Below, in pieces: positions 24,967 to 33,626 of a DNA stretch of 64,000 bases. The first letter of the stretch is position 1, and each line of letters begins with the position of its first letter. The stretch spans positions 62,001-126,000 of the forward strand of contig JBFWVA010000007.1 in NCBI GenBank assembly GCA_050246995.1. Direction: 5' to 3'. The notes beneath the pieces were generated by a model. It made no database searches and was not told the DNA's origin. It was given only the letters and a program-made list of their open reading frames with translations. This DNA is from SHVO01 sp050246995 (lineage in GTDB: Bacteria > Pseudomonadota > Alphaproteobacteria > Rhodospirillales > Rhodospirillaceae). A program made the position numbers and the translations under genes.

Positions 24967-25830
24967 ATGACAAGCCCTCAGATCCGATCTTTTTTCGACA
25001 CGACCACCCATTCCGTGAGCTACGTCGTATCGGACCCGGCGACGAACGCCTGTGCGATCATCGACCCGGTGCTTGATTACGACGCAGTTTCGGGACGCAC
25101 GTCGCGGGGTTCCGTGGACTCTCTGCTGGCCTTCATCCGCGCCGAAGGCCTCACCCCGCAATGGTGCCTGGAGACGCATGCGCACGCCGACCATGTCTCG
25201 GCCGGCCATGTGCTGCGTCAGGAGACCGGCGCAAAGATCGGTATAGGGGCCAAGATCGTCGATGTGCAGAGGACGTTTGCCTCTTTGTTCAACATGAAAG
25301 ACCTCGCCACCGATGGCCGCCAGTTCGACCGGCTCCTCACAGACGGCGAAGAGATCGCGCTGGGCAAACTGACGATCCGCGTCATCCACACGCCCGGCCA
25401 TACACCGGCCTGCGTGACGTATCTGGCCGGCGACGCGGCATTCATCGGCGACACAATGTTCATGCCGGACTACGGCAGCGCGCGCGTGGATTTTCCGGGC
25501 GGCAACGCGGCGGCGCTTTATAAGTCCGTGCGCAAGATCCTGGCCCTTCCCGAGAGCACGCGGATCTTCTGCTGCCACGACTATAAAGCGCCGGGCCGGG
25601 ACAAATTCGCCTGGGAGACCACGGTCGCGCAGCAACGCCGGGCGAACCTTCACGTCCGTGACGGCGTGAGCGAAGATGAGTTCGTGGCCATGCGCACGGC
25701 GCGCGACAAGACCCTCAACATGCCGGCGCTGCTGATCCCCGCGATCCAGCTCAACATCCGCGCGGGCGCCTTGCCGCCGGCGGAAGACAATGGCGTGGCT
25801 TACGTGAAGATCCCGCTGAACGCTCTGTAA
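24967..25830 (+). CDS. MBL-fold persulfide dioxygenase-like hydrolase (ETHE1/Blh type)
   Basis: A 287-residue metallo-beta-lactamase-fold protein. THAHADHVSAGHVL is the first metal-binding motif, followed by TPGHTPACVTYL, FIGDTMFMPDYGSAR with the bridging Asp, and CCHDY with the last His. The full set and the N-terminal FFDTTTHSVSYVVSD fit the ETHE1/Blh group, Fe(II) enzymes that oxidise glutathione persulfide to sulfite. It follows the MerT-like gene by 63 bases; sulfide or thiol stress may link them. A BigR/ArsR-type regulator, common beside Blh, is not present. Confidence 0.82.
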   Translation: MTSPQIRSFFDTTTHSVSYVVSDPATNACAIIDPVLDYDAVSGRTSRGSVDSLLAFIRAEGLTPQWCLETHAHADHVSAGHVLRQETGAKIGIGAKIVDVQRTFASLFNMKDLATDGRQFDRLLTDGEEIALGKLTIRVIHTPGHTPACVTYLAGDAAFIGDTMFMPDYGSARVDFPGGNAAALYKSVRKILALPESTRIFCCHDYKAPGRDKFAWETTVAQQRRANLHVRDGVSEDEFVAMRTARDKTLNMPALLIPAIQLNIRAGALPPAEDNGVAYVKIPLNAL

Positions 25831-25851
25831 GCGAGCGGGCGTTCTATTCAG

Positions 25852-26340
25852 CTATTTCTTTTCGGGCGGAATCTTCGCCGTCGGTGACGGCTTGGAGGCC
25901 GCCGGTCCGATGCCGACGATGGCGATGATGGTGTCTTCGTTTTTGGCGCCGTCCCAATGCACCTGCTTGGCATGGTGCACGACGTAGCTGCCGGCGGGCA
26001 TGGGCACGGTGGCGTTCTCGGGATCGAACACATCACCCGTTCCGACCCACCACGTGCCCGAGAGCACGTAGATGTAGCGGTCGTTCTCGTGGAAATGCGG
26101 GCGGCTGAAGTTGTTGCCGGCCTTCCATTTGTTCAGGAGGACGTAGAGCTCGCCCGGCTTCTGCGGATCGCCCTGCAGGATCGCGACCTCGGCGCCTGGA
26201 GATCCCGGCGCCCACTTGATGTCCTTGGGCAGGACGAATTTCAGCGCCTTGGGATCGAGAATGGAAGCATCGGCGGCCATGGCCGGCGCGGACAGCAAGA
26301 GCGTGGCGGCGGCGGCCAGAGCAAAGCGCAGCGCAGTCAT
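25852..26340 (-). CDS. Exported cupin
   Basis: A 162-residue protein with a signal peptide (FALAAAATLLLSAPAMA) and one cupin domain: RPHFHENDRYIYVLSGTWWV and PAGSYVVHHAKQVHWDG supply the metal-binding His and Glu. ATG 26340 has an excellent GGGGAGG, but this site is paired in a hairpin (see 26348-26369). It lies 55 bases after the der stop on the same strand. Substrate unknown; exported cupins of this kind are often linked to small-molecule sensing or oxidation. Confidence 0.78.
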   Translation of the reverse strand: MTALRFALAAAATLLLSAPAMAADASILDPKALKFVLPKDIKWAPGSPGAEVAILQGDPQKPGELYVLLNKWKAGNNFSRPHFHENDRYIYVLSGTWWVGTGDVFDPENATVPMPAGSYVVHHAKQVHWDGAKNEDTIIAIVGIGPAASKPSPTAKIPPEKK

Positions 26341-26347
26341 GACATGA

Positions 26348-26369
26348 CCTCCCCTTAAATCAGGGGAGG
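26348..26369 (-). promoter_or_regulatory. Hairpin covering the Shine-Dalgarno of the exported cupin gene
   Basis: In the minus-strand RNA, CCUCCCC (26369-26363) pairs perfectly with GGGGAGG (26354-26348) across an 8-base loop. The second arm is the Shine-Dalgarno, 7 bases before ATG 26340. No T-run follows, so this is not a standard terminator for der. It may hold translation low unless opened. Confidence 0.5.
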
Positions 26370-26395
26370 AGCATGGCATAGCTTGTCGCGCGGAG

Positions 26396-27799
26396 TTAGC
26401 CCTTCTCGTCCTCGAAGGGGTTCGCCGGCTTGCGCAGATGGATACGGATGGGCACGCCATCAAGGTCGAAGGTGTCGCGCAAGCCGTTCGTCAGATAGCG
26501 CATATAGGCTTCCGGCAAATCGCCGGCGCGGGTCGAGAAGATGACGAACGTGGGCGGGCGCGTCTTCGCCTGGGTCATGTAACGAAGCTTAATGCGCTGC
26601 TTGTGGATCGACAGCGGCGGCGGATGCGCCCTGGTGGCGGAGGCCAGCCAGCGATTCAGCGGGTTTGTCGCGATGTGCTTGTTCCACGTCTCATGCACCG
26701 CGAACACGGCTTCCATCAACGTATCGACGCGTTGCCCTGTTTTTCCGGACAGCGTGACGACGGGAATGCCGCGGATCTGGGCCATGGAGGATTCCAGGAT
26801 GTCTTCCACCTTCGACAGGACCGAGCGCTTTTCCTTGATGAGGTCCCACTTGTTCACAGCGATGACAAGCGCGCGGCCTTCCTCGGCGACGTGACGCGCG
26901 AGCGTGAGTTCCTGATTGTCGAGCGGGCTTTCGGAATCGACCACCAGCACCACCACTTCAGCGAGGCGAATGGCTTCGAACGTCTCACCAACCGACAATT
27001 TTTCGACGGCATCGGTGATCTTGGTGCGCTTGCGGACGCCGGCGGTGTCGACGAGGCGGATTTCGCGCGTGGAACCGTCGGACGCGGTGTAGGTCCAGTC
27101 GACGGGAATGGCATCGCGCGTCACGCCGGGTTCAGGGCCCGTCAGCACGCGGTCTTCGCCGACGAGGCGATTGATGAGCGTGGACTTGCCGGTATTGGGC
27201 CGGCCGATGATGGCGAGCTGCAGCGGGCGCACCGGCGCGGGCGGCGGCTCCCCGCCCTCAGCGAGCGGCGCGGGTTCGTCGTCGTCGTCGATAGCGTCGA
27301 GATCCTGGGGCGGCGCAAACGGCGCGAGCGCGGCGTAGAGCGCGTCGAGGCCCTGCCCATGTTCAGCGGCCATCGCGATGGCTTCGCCGAGCCCCAGACG
27401 AAACGCATCATAGAGCGCGCTCTCGCTGCCCTTGCCTTCCGTCTTGTTGGCGACCAGCAGGATCGGCGTGCGGCTCTTGCGCAAAAGGTCGGCGAAATGT
27501 TCGTCGAGCGGCGTGATGCCCGCCTTGGCGTCGACGAGGAACAGCGCGACATCGGCTTCCGCTATCGCTTTTTCGGTCTGACGGCGCATACGCCCTTCGA
27601 GCGTTTCGGCGTCGGCGTCTTCAAAGCCGGCGGTATCAAAGACCGTGAACGTCAAGCCGCCCAGTGTCCCGAGGCCCTGGCGGCGGTCGCGCGTCACACC
27701 CGGCCGGTCATGGACGATAGCCTCGCGGCGGCCGATGAGTCTGTTGAACAGGGTGGACTTGCCGACGTTGGGACGGCCGACGATGGCGACCGTGAACAT
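26396..27799 (-). CDS. der: Ribosome-associated double GTPase Der (EngA)
   Basis: A 467-residue tandem GTPase needed for 50S subunit assembly. The first G domain has GRPNVGKST at 8-16, the switch DRPGVTRD and the specificity motif NKTE; the second has GRPNTGKST, DTAGVRKR and NKWD. The C-terminal KH-like domain includes RIKLRYMTQ. The linker between the G domains is acidic (DDDDEP). I use ATG 27799, which gives the usual MFTVAIVGRPN start; an in-frame ATG at 27889 would add a very basic 30-residue extension. It lies downstream of bamB, a common alphaproteobacterial order, but a large palindrome is inserted between them. Confidence 0.95.
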   Translation of the reverse strand: MFTVAIVGRPNVGKSTLFNRLIGRREAIVHDRPGVTRDRRQGLGTLGGLTFTVFDTAGFEDADAETLEGRMRRQTEKAIAEADVALFLVDAKAGITPLDEHFADLLRKSRTPILLVANKTEGKGSESALYDAFRLGLGEAIAMAAEHGQGLDALYAALAPFAPPQDLDAIDDDDEPAPLAEGGEPPPAPVRPLQLAIIGRPNTGKSTLINRLVGEDRVLTGPEPGVTRDAIPVDWTYTASDGSTREIRLVDTAGVRKRTKITDAVEKLSVGETFEAIRLAEVVVLVVDSESPLDNQELTLARHVAEEGRALVIAVNKWDLIKEKRSVLSKVEDILESSMAQIRGIPVVTLSGKTGQRVDTLMEAVFAVHETWNKHIATNPLNRWLASATRAHPPPLSIHKQRIKLRYMTQAKTRPPTFVIFSTRAGDLPEAYMRYLTNGLRDTFDLDGVPIRIHLRKPANPFEDEKG

Positions 27800-27930
27800 G
27801 GGCTTCTCATCGCCCCGCTTCTCGCGCGTGCGGGCCAGCTCCTTGCGCGGAGAGCGGCCGGCTTGCTTGCGATGGGTTTTGCGAGGCATGAGGAGTCCGA
27901 GTGTCTAAACGCGAAGAGTTACTGAGAAAC

Positions 27931-27989
27931 GGAAATAGGGGTCAGACACCATTTCAACAAAAGGGAAATGGTGTCTGACCCCAATTTCC
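27931..27989. repeat. 59-bp near-perfect palindrome between bamB and der
   Basis: Arms of 25 bases (27931-27955 and 27965-27989) are inverted copies with one mismatch, separated by a 9-base loop. Each arm contains GGGGTCAGACACCATTTC or its complement. The form resembles REP/BIME-type palindromes associated with REP-associated tyrosine transposases (RayT), or a miniature transposable element. In RNA it would fold into a long hairpin inside the bamB-der transcript. Confidence 0.75.
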
Positions 27990-27996
27990 TGAGTGC

Positions 27997-29331
27997 CTAC
28001 CGATACGCTGTCAGGTCGCCGTCGTCGTCGAGCAGGAACATGGTGGAATCGGCGAACACCGGCGCCATGGTGGCCGAGGCCGGCAGATCCATCGTGCCCA
28101 TCACCTCGCCCGAGTACGGCGAGATCGAGATCGCTTCGCTCAAGGAGTTGACCAGGATGAGGCGGTCGCTGGCGAGCACGGGGCCCGCCCAAATCACGCG
28201 ATCTTCGCGGTCGTTCTCGTCTTCCCAGGCGCGCAGCTGCGTCACCCACAGGATGCGGCCCGAACGCGCGTCGATGCAGACGGCTTCGGCGTCGATGGTG
28301 ACGGTGTAGAGGAAATCACCCGCGACCCAAGGCTGATAGATGCCCGCGACGGGCGCTTCCCACAGCCGGTTCCCGGTCCGCAGATCGATGGCCACGATCA
28401 GGCCCGACTGGCCGACCGCGTAGACGCGGCCGCGATCGATGACGGGGCGCGCGGCGATGTCCGGAAGGCTGGCCGCGGCTTCCGTCCGGCGGATCGCGAC
28501 GACGGTTTCACTCCAGAGCAGAGCCCCGTTGTCGACGCGCAGCGCGGCGAGTTCGCCGGTGGACAGCGCCGCGACGACCACGCCGCCGTCCACGGCCGGC
28601 GCGGAGCCGCCGAGCAGGATGGTGGGGGTCGAAGCGCCGGCGTAGGTCCAGAGCTGCGCGCCGTCGTTGGCGGCGAAGGCAATGACCTGATTTTCGATGG
28701 TGGTGATGAATACGCGGCCGCCGTTGACCGCGGGCGCCGCGCGCACCGGCGTTTCAGTGGTCGCGCGCCAGAGGATCTTGCCGTCCACGGCGCTCATGGC
28801 CATCACTTCGGCGGCGCCCGAGGTCGCGAAGATGCGGTCGCCTTCGATGGCGATCGCCCCGCCGAGGAACTTGTTGTCGCGTTCCATGCGCGGCGCCGTA
28901 TCGGCGCGCCACTGACGCTTGCCGGTCTTGGCGTCGAAGGAGGTCACGCGGCCGTCGGCATCCATGGTGTAGATGTGCCCGTTCGCGATGATCGGTTCGG
29001 CGAACATGTGGTTGCGCAAGCCCGTGCCCTCGCCGATGCCTGTGCTCCAGGACCGGCGCGGCACATCGCTGATCACCATGTGGTGCATGGCGTGGTGCGA
29101 GAAGCCGCCGGCGCCGGGCCACGACGTGGTGTCCTGCGGCGTGGGAAGGATGATGCGCGTGTCCGTGGTTTCGATCGAGGGGCGCAGCTCACGTTCGAGC
29201 GCGAGCACCGAGATGCGCGTGCCCGGCAGCACTTCGTTGCTATCTTTGCTGAACATGTCGCCGACGGTCGAGCAGCCAGCCAAAGCAGCTGTCACGAGAA
29301 CGAGCGAAAAAACGCGGGCAAAACGCATCAT
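27997..29331 (-). CDS. bamB: Outer-membrane assembly lipoprotein BamB
   Basis: A 444-residue lipoprotein: signal with lipobox LAGC (Cys20), then a chain of PQQ-like beta-propeller blades (for example GHIYTMDADGRVTSFDAKTG, GRVFITTIENQVIAFAANDG and GRVYAVGQSGLIVAIDLRTG). It is a subunit of the BAM complex that inserts beta-barrel proteins in the outer membrane. Upstream lies the yfgM-like gene (15-base gap) and downstream der, as in many proteobacteria. Confidence 0.93.
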   Translation of the reverse strand: MMRFARVFSLVLVTAALAGCSTVGDMFSKDSNEVLPGTRISVLALERELRPSIETTDTRIILPTPQDTTSWPGAGGFSHHAMHHMVISDVPRRSWSTGIGEGTGLRNHMFAEPIIANGHIYTMDADGRVTSFDAKTGKRQWRADTAPRMERDNKFLGGAIAIEGDRIFATSGAAEVMAMSAVDGKILWRATTETPVRAAPAVNGGRVFITTIENQVIAFAANDGAQLWTYAGASTPTILLGGSAPAVDGGVVVAALSTGELAALRVDNGALLWSETVVAIRRTEAAASLPDIAARPVIDRGRVYAVGQSGLIVAIDLRTGNRLWEAPVAGIYQPWVAGDFLYTVTIDAEAVCIDARSGRILWVTQLRAWEDENDREDRVIWAGPVLASDRLILVNSLSEAISISPYSGEVMGTMDLPASATMAPVFADSTMFLLDDDGDLTAYR

Positions 29332-29346
29332 GATTTGGGAACGAGC

Positions 29347-30198
29347 CTAGGGTTTCGCGGCGGGACGCGCCGGCGTGGGTTCGGTTTCCGCGGCGGGCGC
29401 GACGAGATCGGTCACGGAAGGAGCCTTGCCGGCATCGATCGGCGGCGGCGGCAAGGTGGCCGGAACGACACCGGCCTTATACAGCGCTGCATATTCCTGG
29501 GCGCGGCCGCGCATCGCTTGCGGCGTGGCGGCGTCATCCACCAGGCTCTGCGCCAGCGTGGCGGCGCGGGCGGTATCGCCCTGCTTGGCCGCGAGCAGCG
29601 CGGTGAGTTCGATGGCCGAATGCTTGAACGTGCTGTCCTTGGTGAGCGGCGCGATGTCGCCTTCGAGTTTCTTCGGGTCTTCGCTGTCGACGCTGTGCAG
29701 CGCCTTCAAGATGACCGCCACGTCACGGAACAGAAGATCGGCCTTCTCATCGGCGGCGAGCGCGGCGTAAAGCTCGACCGCGCCTTTGGTGTCGTTGCTT
29801 TGCAGACGCAGGCCCGCTTCGGTCAGACGCGCAAGCGCGGCGTAAGGTTGGTCGTTCGATTTGGCGACTTCGCCGAACTTCGCCTTGGCTTCGTCGATTT
29901 TGCCCTCGGCGGCGAAGTTCATGCCCGCTTCGTAGACCATGGCGATATTGGCGTGCTCGCGGCCTTTATAGGTTTTCCAGCCTTCGTAGCCCGCGACGGC
30001 GCCAAGGAACACCACGGCGATAACGACCAGCGTCGAGCCGTGCTGGCGCCAAATACGCTTGAGTTCATCTTCGCGAAGATCGGACTCGATCTCGGACATG
30101 AGGCCGTCGAGTTCGACGTCCTTCTCGATAGGAGCCTTGCCGAGGACGGTTCCGCCCTTCTTCTGCTCCGGCGCCGTCTTGGCGTCCTTGTCGCTCAA
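29347..30198 (-). CDS. YfgM-like tetratricopeptide membrane protein
   Basis: A 283-residue protein with a charged cytoplasmic N terminus (~55 residues), one membrane helix (STLVVIAVVFLGAVAGYEG) and a periplasmic TPR-like part (~80-240), ending in a Pro/Ala-rich tail. This is the layout of YfgM, a periplasmic chaperone helper bound to SecYEG, and the position before bamB and der is the family's usual one. It is the first gene of the three-gene unit. Confidence 0.85.
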   Translation of the reverse strand: MSDKDAKTAPEQKKGGTVLGKAPIEKDVELDGLMSEIESDLREDELKRIWRQHGSTLVVIAVVFLGAVAGYEGWKTYKGREHANIAMVYEAGMNFAAEGKIDEAKAKFGEVAKSNDQPYAALARLTEAGLRLQSNDTKGAVELYAALAADEKADLLFRDVAVILKALHSVDSEDPKKLEGDIAPLTKDSTFKHSAIELTALLAAKQGDTARAATLAQSLVDDAATPQAMRGRAQEYAALYKAGVVPATLPPPPIDAGKAPSVTDLVAPAAETEPTPARPAAKP

Positions 30199-30439
30199 TG
30201 GAACTCCTTGTCTCTATCTAAACGCGGCCGGATACGGCCCCGAAATGCGCCGGAAACATAAAGAACCGGGGGAGGTTAGGCAATTCAAAGGGATGAGCGC
30301 GGAACCTTACTGAAAAGACAGGCTTTTTTGGGGCAGCGGTGAGGGCCTGAGGGCCGACCCCGCGGGCGCATTTCAAGGCTTTGTTAACACCCCCGGGATA
30401 TATGAAAGACGGCTTAAAGTCGGAAAAAAAGGGCCTGTC

Positions 30440-30706
30440 ATGCGCATTTCGGTTTTCGCGGCGTTGAGCACGGTCTGCCTTACGCTGGGCGGATGCGGCG
30501 GCGACCCCGATCCGGTATGGCAGCAAGCTTTCGGCTATGTCTGCTCCAACCACGGCGGCCGCGGCGCCGATGTGACCTGCAAAACCCGTCCGCCCGAGCC
30601 GGAAAACGTCAGCCGCTATTGCTACGATACGCTCGGTGATCCGAATTGCTTCGATCAACCCGACGAGATCAGCAAGAACCAGGAATTGGGTTCTTCCGGC
30701 AAATAG
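30440..30706 (+). CDS. Small lipoprotein of unknown function
   Basis: An 88-residue product with a lipoprotein signal (STVCLTLGGC, Cys19 lipidated). The mature part has four further cysteines (YVCSNH, VTCKTR, RYCYDT, PNCFDQ), likely as two disulfides. No family recognised. The start ATG 30440 has GGGCCTGTC before it, a weak ribosome binding site. It is divergent from the yfgM-like gene by about 240 bases, in which I see no other feature. Confidence 0.65.
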   Translation: MRISVFAALSTVCLTLGGCGGDPDPVWQQAFGYVCSNHGGRGADVTCKTRPPEPENVSRYCYDTLGDPNCFDQPDEISKNQELGSSGK

Positions 30707-30812
30707 GCGCGGGTCCCGCACGCGCGATTTTTATCCGGTTTTCCTTGATCAAAGCTCCGCCGTCTGGAAAAATGACGGTCATGCGTCATGGTGTTCCGGT
30801 TTAACGGCCCTC

Positions 30813-31154
30813 ATGTCCGCGGTAGTCCGCCTCAGAGACTTCCGGCGCCGCGCACCGTACCTTCATTTCACGCGAGCTGAACTCAACCGCCTCCTTGGTC
30901 TGTACGCGAGCCGCGTCAGCCGCGGGGAATGGCGCGACTACGCCATCCACCACGGTCCCGAGGCCGCGAGTTTCATGGTGTTCGCGTCAAGCAACGAGCA
31001 GCCGTTGTTCACAGTGTCCAAGCTGGCCAAATCCAAGAACGCGGACAGGCGGTACGTGGTCATGAGCCGCGGGGCGGTGAAGCTGAAACAGAGCGCCGAC
31101 CTTGAGGACGCGCTCACGGTTTTCGACCGGCCCATCAAGCTGGTTTCGGGATAA
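30813..31154 (+). CDS. DUF2794 protein
   Basis: A 113-residue soluble protein. FTRAELNRLLGLYASRV, GEWRDYAIHHGPEAASFMVF, PLFTVSKLAKSK and the closing TVFDRPIKLV match DUF2794, a family restricted largely to alphaproteobacteria and of unknown function. I start at ATG 30813, giving the normal family length; the open frame extends upstream into the lipoprotein gene, where it is not credible. Confidence 0.82.
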   Translation: MSAVVRLRDFRRRAPYLHFTRAELNRLLGLYASRVSRGEWRDYAIHHGPEAASFMVFASSNEQPLFTVSKLAKSKNADRRYVVMSRGAVKLKQSADLEDALTVFDRPIKLVSG

Positions 31155-31272
31155 ATTCGCCAACAATTGTAACGGTTTATGTCATGCGGTTGCCGCATGA
31201 CTGGCCTGCACCCGCATACCTAGCGACACCCCCTTTCCCACCCGACATAGGGGCACGAAAGGATGGTGCGTC

Positions 31273-31374
31273 ATGAATGAACGTACAGCGCTTCTGGACA
31301 ACGCCTATGCCTTCGCGGTGTCGGGCTTTTTCACCAGCGCCGTGATCGCGACTGTGTTTACGGGGCTGTTCTAA
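31273..31374 (+). CDS. 33-residue hydrophobic microprotein
   Basis: ATG 31273 follows AAAGGA, and the frame ends at TAA 31372. The product starts MNERTALLDNAYAF and then has a membrane-like segment VSGFFTSAVIATVFTGLF up to its C terminus. No family recognised. It stands alone between the DUF2794 gene and the convergent MOSC gene. Confidence 0.5.
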   Translation: MNERTALLDNAYAFAVSGFFTSAVIATVFTGLF

Positions 31375-31394
31375 GTAATCGCGCGTGGCGGGCG

Positions 31395-31931
31395 TCAGCT
31401 AGCCACGCGCTGTTCATTTAAGCCGGCGAATAAATCCGGCTGTTTTTCTTTTCCCGCGACCGCCGGTTGCCACCTCACCTCATCGCCGACAGCGATCTTT
31501 CCCGCCGCGATCACACGGCAGGTCACGCCGCCGCGCGCTTGCGGCGTCAGCGCGCGGGTCAGACCCATGTGCTGTGCGTCCATGCGCTTGCAAGGGTCCG
31601 TCTCGCCGGTGACTTCCAAAATAACGCCGCCGATGACGAGACGCGCGCCGGCTTGCGGGCTTAGGGGAACGCCGTCGACGAAAAGATTCGCCCGTCGCAT
31701 GGTCCATGGCAGCGCCGCGCCCAACGTGTCACACGCGTCCCGCCAGGCTTGCGCGCTCAGCACGGTGACCTGACGCTTGCCGCGCTTGCGCCCAAAATCG
31801 CCGCTGACGCCCGCGTTCGCCAAGATCTCGGCGGCGGAGGCCACGACCATCGCCGCGCGCTTTGCGGGACGGGTCGCGATACCGGACAGACGCCCCGTCA
31901 CTACGCGAGAGGGCGTTTCGCTGTATGGCAT
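31395..31931 (-). CDS. MOSC domain protein
   Basis: A 178-residue protein with the MOSC beta-barrel: RQVTVLSAQAWRDACD, ANLFVDGVPL, ARLVIGGVILEVTGETDPC with the conserved Cys, and RGGVTCRVIAAGKIAVGDEV. MOSC domains bind sulfur or molybdenum cofactor and carry out sulfur transfer or N-reduction. The conserved Cys is present. Partner enzymes are not in the window. Confidence 0.85.
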   Translation of the reverse strand: MPYSETPSRVVTGRLSGIATRPAKRAAMVVASAAEILANAGVSGDFGRKRGKRQVTVLSAQAWRDACDTLGAALPWTMRRANLFVDGVPLSPQAGARLVIGGVILEVTGETDPCKRMDAQHMGLTRALTPQARGGVTCRVIAAGKIAVGDEVRWQPAVAGKEKQPDLFAGLNEQRVAS

Positions 31932-32112
31932 TGGATAAAATCTCGCGCATGAGCGGTTGAACCCGCGCGCATCATACTACAGCCGGTACATCGATTGCCG
32001 AAAAGGATGACGGTGGACCACGTCGCGCCGGCCGGGAAGATCGACGCGCCGTCTTTACGCCATCACGAAGGCTGGAAGCGGGCGCGCGCTATTAAGCCCG
32101 GCAACGCGGGGC

Positions 32113-32814
32113 CTAGTCCGACTTGCGCAAAAGATCGATGCGCATCGGAATCTGGAAGGCGGCGCCTTTCGGCCCTATGTGCCGCTCGAACTTCTTGCGC
32201 GCTTCGGCCTTCTGCGCGCCCGAGATCCGCGCATCGGGCGGTACATACCCACGTTCGACCGCGGCGAAGTCCGGGATCACGACCGGCATCTGGAAGAACT
32301 TCTGCTCGACGAGCACCATGGCGCCGGACGAAACGGTGCCGCGAATGAGTTCGAACACCGCGATGCGGTCTTGTTTCTCGTCCTTGAACACCCGGCTGAT
32401 CTCGTTGAAGGCGCCGCCGGGCGCGGGCTCGGCGATATAAGCAAGGCCACCCGGGCGCAGCACACGGCGGATCTCGCGCAAGACCGGCGAACGGCGATCG
32501 TCGGGGAGGCGTGACAAGAGCCCGTTGACGATGACGATATCGAAGCTCTCGTCATCGTCCGGGATCCGGTCGGCGTCGCCCGATTTATAGGTGAGGTTCG
32601 AAAGCGGCGGCGGGTCTTCGGTCGTCCCATGCGTTTCAAGCACGGTGACGGTCGCCGATTTCACGGCCACGGCAATAGCGGGCGCGATATCGCCCGCGCC
32701 GATGGTGAGGCTGAGTATTTCAGAGTCTTTCAGCGGCAGAAGCGCGTTCGCGACGTCCAGATGAGGGCTGACCGCGGCGCCGCGCGGATCCCAGCTTTGC
32801 ATGGTGTCGGACAT
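32113..32814 (-). CDS. Class I SAM-dependent methyltransferase
   Basis: A 233-residue protein starting at ATG 32814 with AAAGGGA upstream. The order is that of the Methyltransf_11 class: ILSLTIGAGDIAPAIA in place of the usual glycine-rich motif I, the acidic VTVLETHG, FDIVIVNGLLSRLPDD at motif II and REIRRVLRPGGLAYIAEP at motif III. Motif I is less canonical than usual. The C-terminal third has no recognised domain. Substrate unknown. Confidence 0.72.
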   Translation of the reverse strand: MSDTMQSWDPRGAAVSPHLDVANALLPLKDSEILSLTIGAGDIAPAIAVAVKSATVTVLETHGTTEDPPPLSNLTYKSGDADRIPDDDESFDIVIVNGLLSRLPDDRRSPVLREIRRVLRPGGLAYIAEPAPGGAFNEISRVFKDEKQDRIAVFELIRGTVSSGAMVLVEQKFFQMPVVIPDFAAVERGYVPPDARISGAQKAEARKKFERHIGPKGAAFQIPMRIDLLRKSD

Positions 32815-32904
32815 CGGACGTCCCTTTCGGAGGGCTTTTATCGCTGGATGGACAGGGAATAGAGAGGAGCGGCCCCATGTTGTCAACGAACCCCTTGTTG
32901 AAGT

Positions 32905-33267
32905 TCATTCTTTCACGAAGGCTTTCTCAAACTCCGCGAGCTTGAATCCGACGAGCAGCTTGCCACGGCGTTCGATCACCGGACGTTTGATCATCGACGG
33001 TTGATCGAGCATGAGTTTGATGGCCTTGGTTTCGCTTAACCCTTCCTTATCCGCGTCAGGCAGCTTGCGGAACGTGGTGCCCGCGCGGTTCAGAAGCGTT
33101 TCCCAGCCGACCTCCTTCGCCCAACCGGCCAGAGTCGCTTTATCGATGCCGGCGGACTTGTAGTCATGAAATTCGTAGGCGACGCCGTGGTCCTCGAGCC
33201 ACGCGCGCGCTTTTTTCATCGTGTCGCAATTCTTGATGCCGTAGACAACGGTTCCGCGTGCGTTCAT
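32905..33267 (-). CDS. ArsC/Spx-family (YffB-like) protein
   Basis: A 120-residue thioredoxin-fold protein. It begins with VVYGIKNCDTMKKARAWLEDHG and YEFHDYKSAG, as in YffB/Spx-like arsenate-reductase homologues, and has the RPVIERRGKLLVGF strand near the end with the conserved Arg-Pro. One Cys is in the CxxxK position. YffB members use glutathione and their substrates are unclear; arsenate reduction is not certain. ATG 33267 has GGAGG five bases upstream, so the longer upstream frame is not needed. Confidence 0.82.
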   Translation of the reverse strand: MNARGTVVYGIKNCDTMKKARAWLEDHGVAYEFHDYKSAGIDKATLAGWAKEVGWETLLNRAGTTFRKLPDADKEGLSETKAIKLMLDQPSMIKRPVIERRGKLLVGFKLAEFEKAFVKE

Positions 33268-33626
33268 GACGCCTCCAACATCGGCAAAAAATTCATCGAA
33301 GGCCGCGGCGCTCTCATCGATGCACAGGCCGAGCACAACGGCCACCTCCCCCACCGCCTCGCCCTGCCTGCTTCGCTTTCGATGAGCCACGCGCCGACCG
33401 GCAACCGCGCGCCACTTTCGGGCGTTTCGAGCGTTTCGGATGGCTTAAGCGGCTCGTGCATCAGGCGTCCAGGGTGTGACGGGCGGATTTTAGCAGAACC
33501 GCCAAACCCGCTTAATCTTTAATGAAAACAAGACGGTTACGCCGCTTTAGAAGATTGAAATACGCATCGATCTATGATGGATTTCTGGGAGATATTCGGC
33601 ACCCGCCGGTTTAAGGCACACGAACC

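Noticed and set aside
27799..27889. Basic 30-residue N-terminal extension of Der
   Set aside because: Family members start at the MFTVAIVGRPN position and the upstream ATG lacks a clear ribosome binding site, although the longer form cannot be fully excluded.
26438..27925. 495-residue plus-strand frame opposite der
   Set aside because: Shadow of the Der GTPase gene; no start signal or domain.
28975..30261. 428-residue plus-strand frame opposite bamB and the yfgM-like gene
   Set aside because: Spans the antisense of two well-defined genes and shows only low-complexity sequence.
33264..33461. A 65-residue minus-strand frame overlapping the start of the ArsC/Spx-like gene
   Set aside because: No ribosome binding site or motif; the ArsC-like start at 33267 has its own GGAGG, so the frame is not needed.
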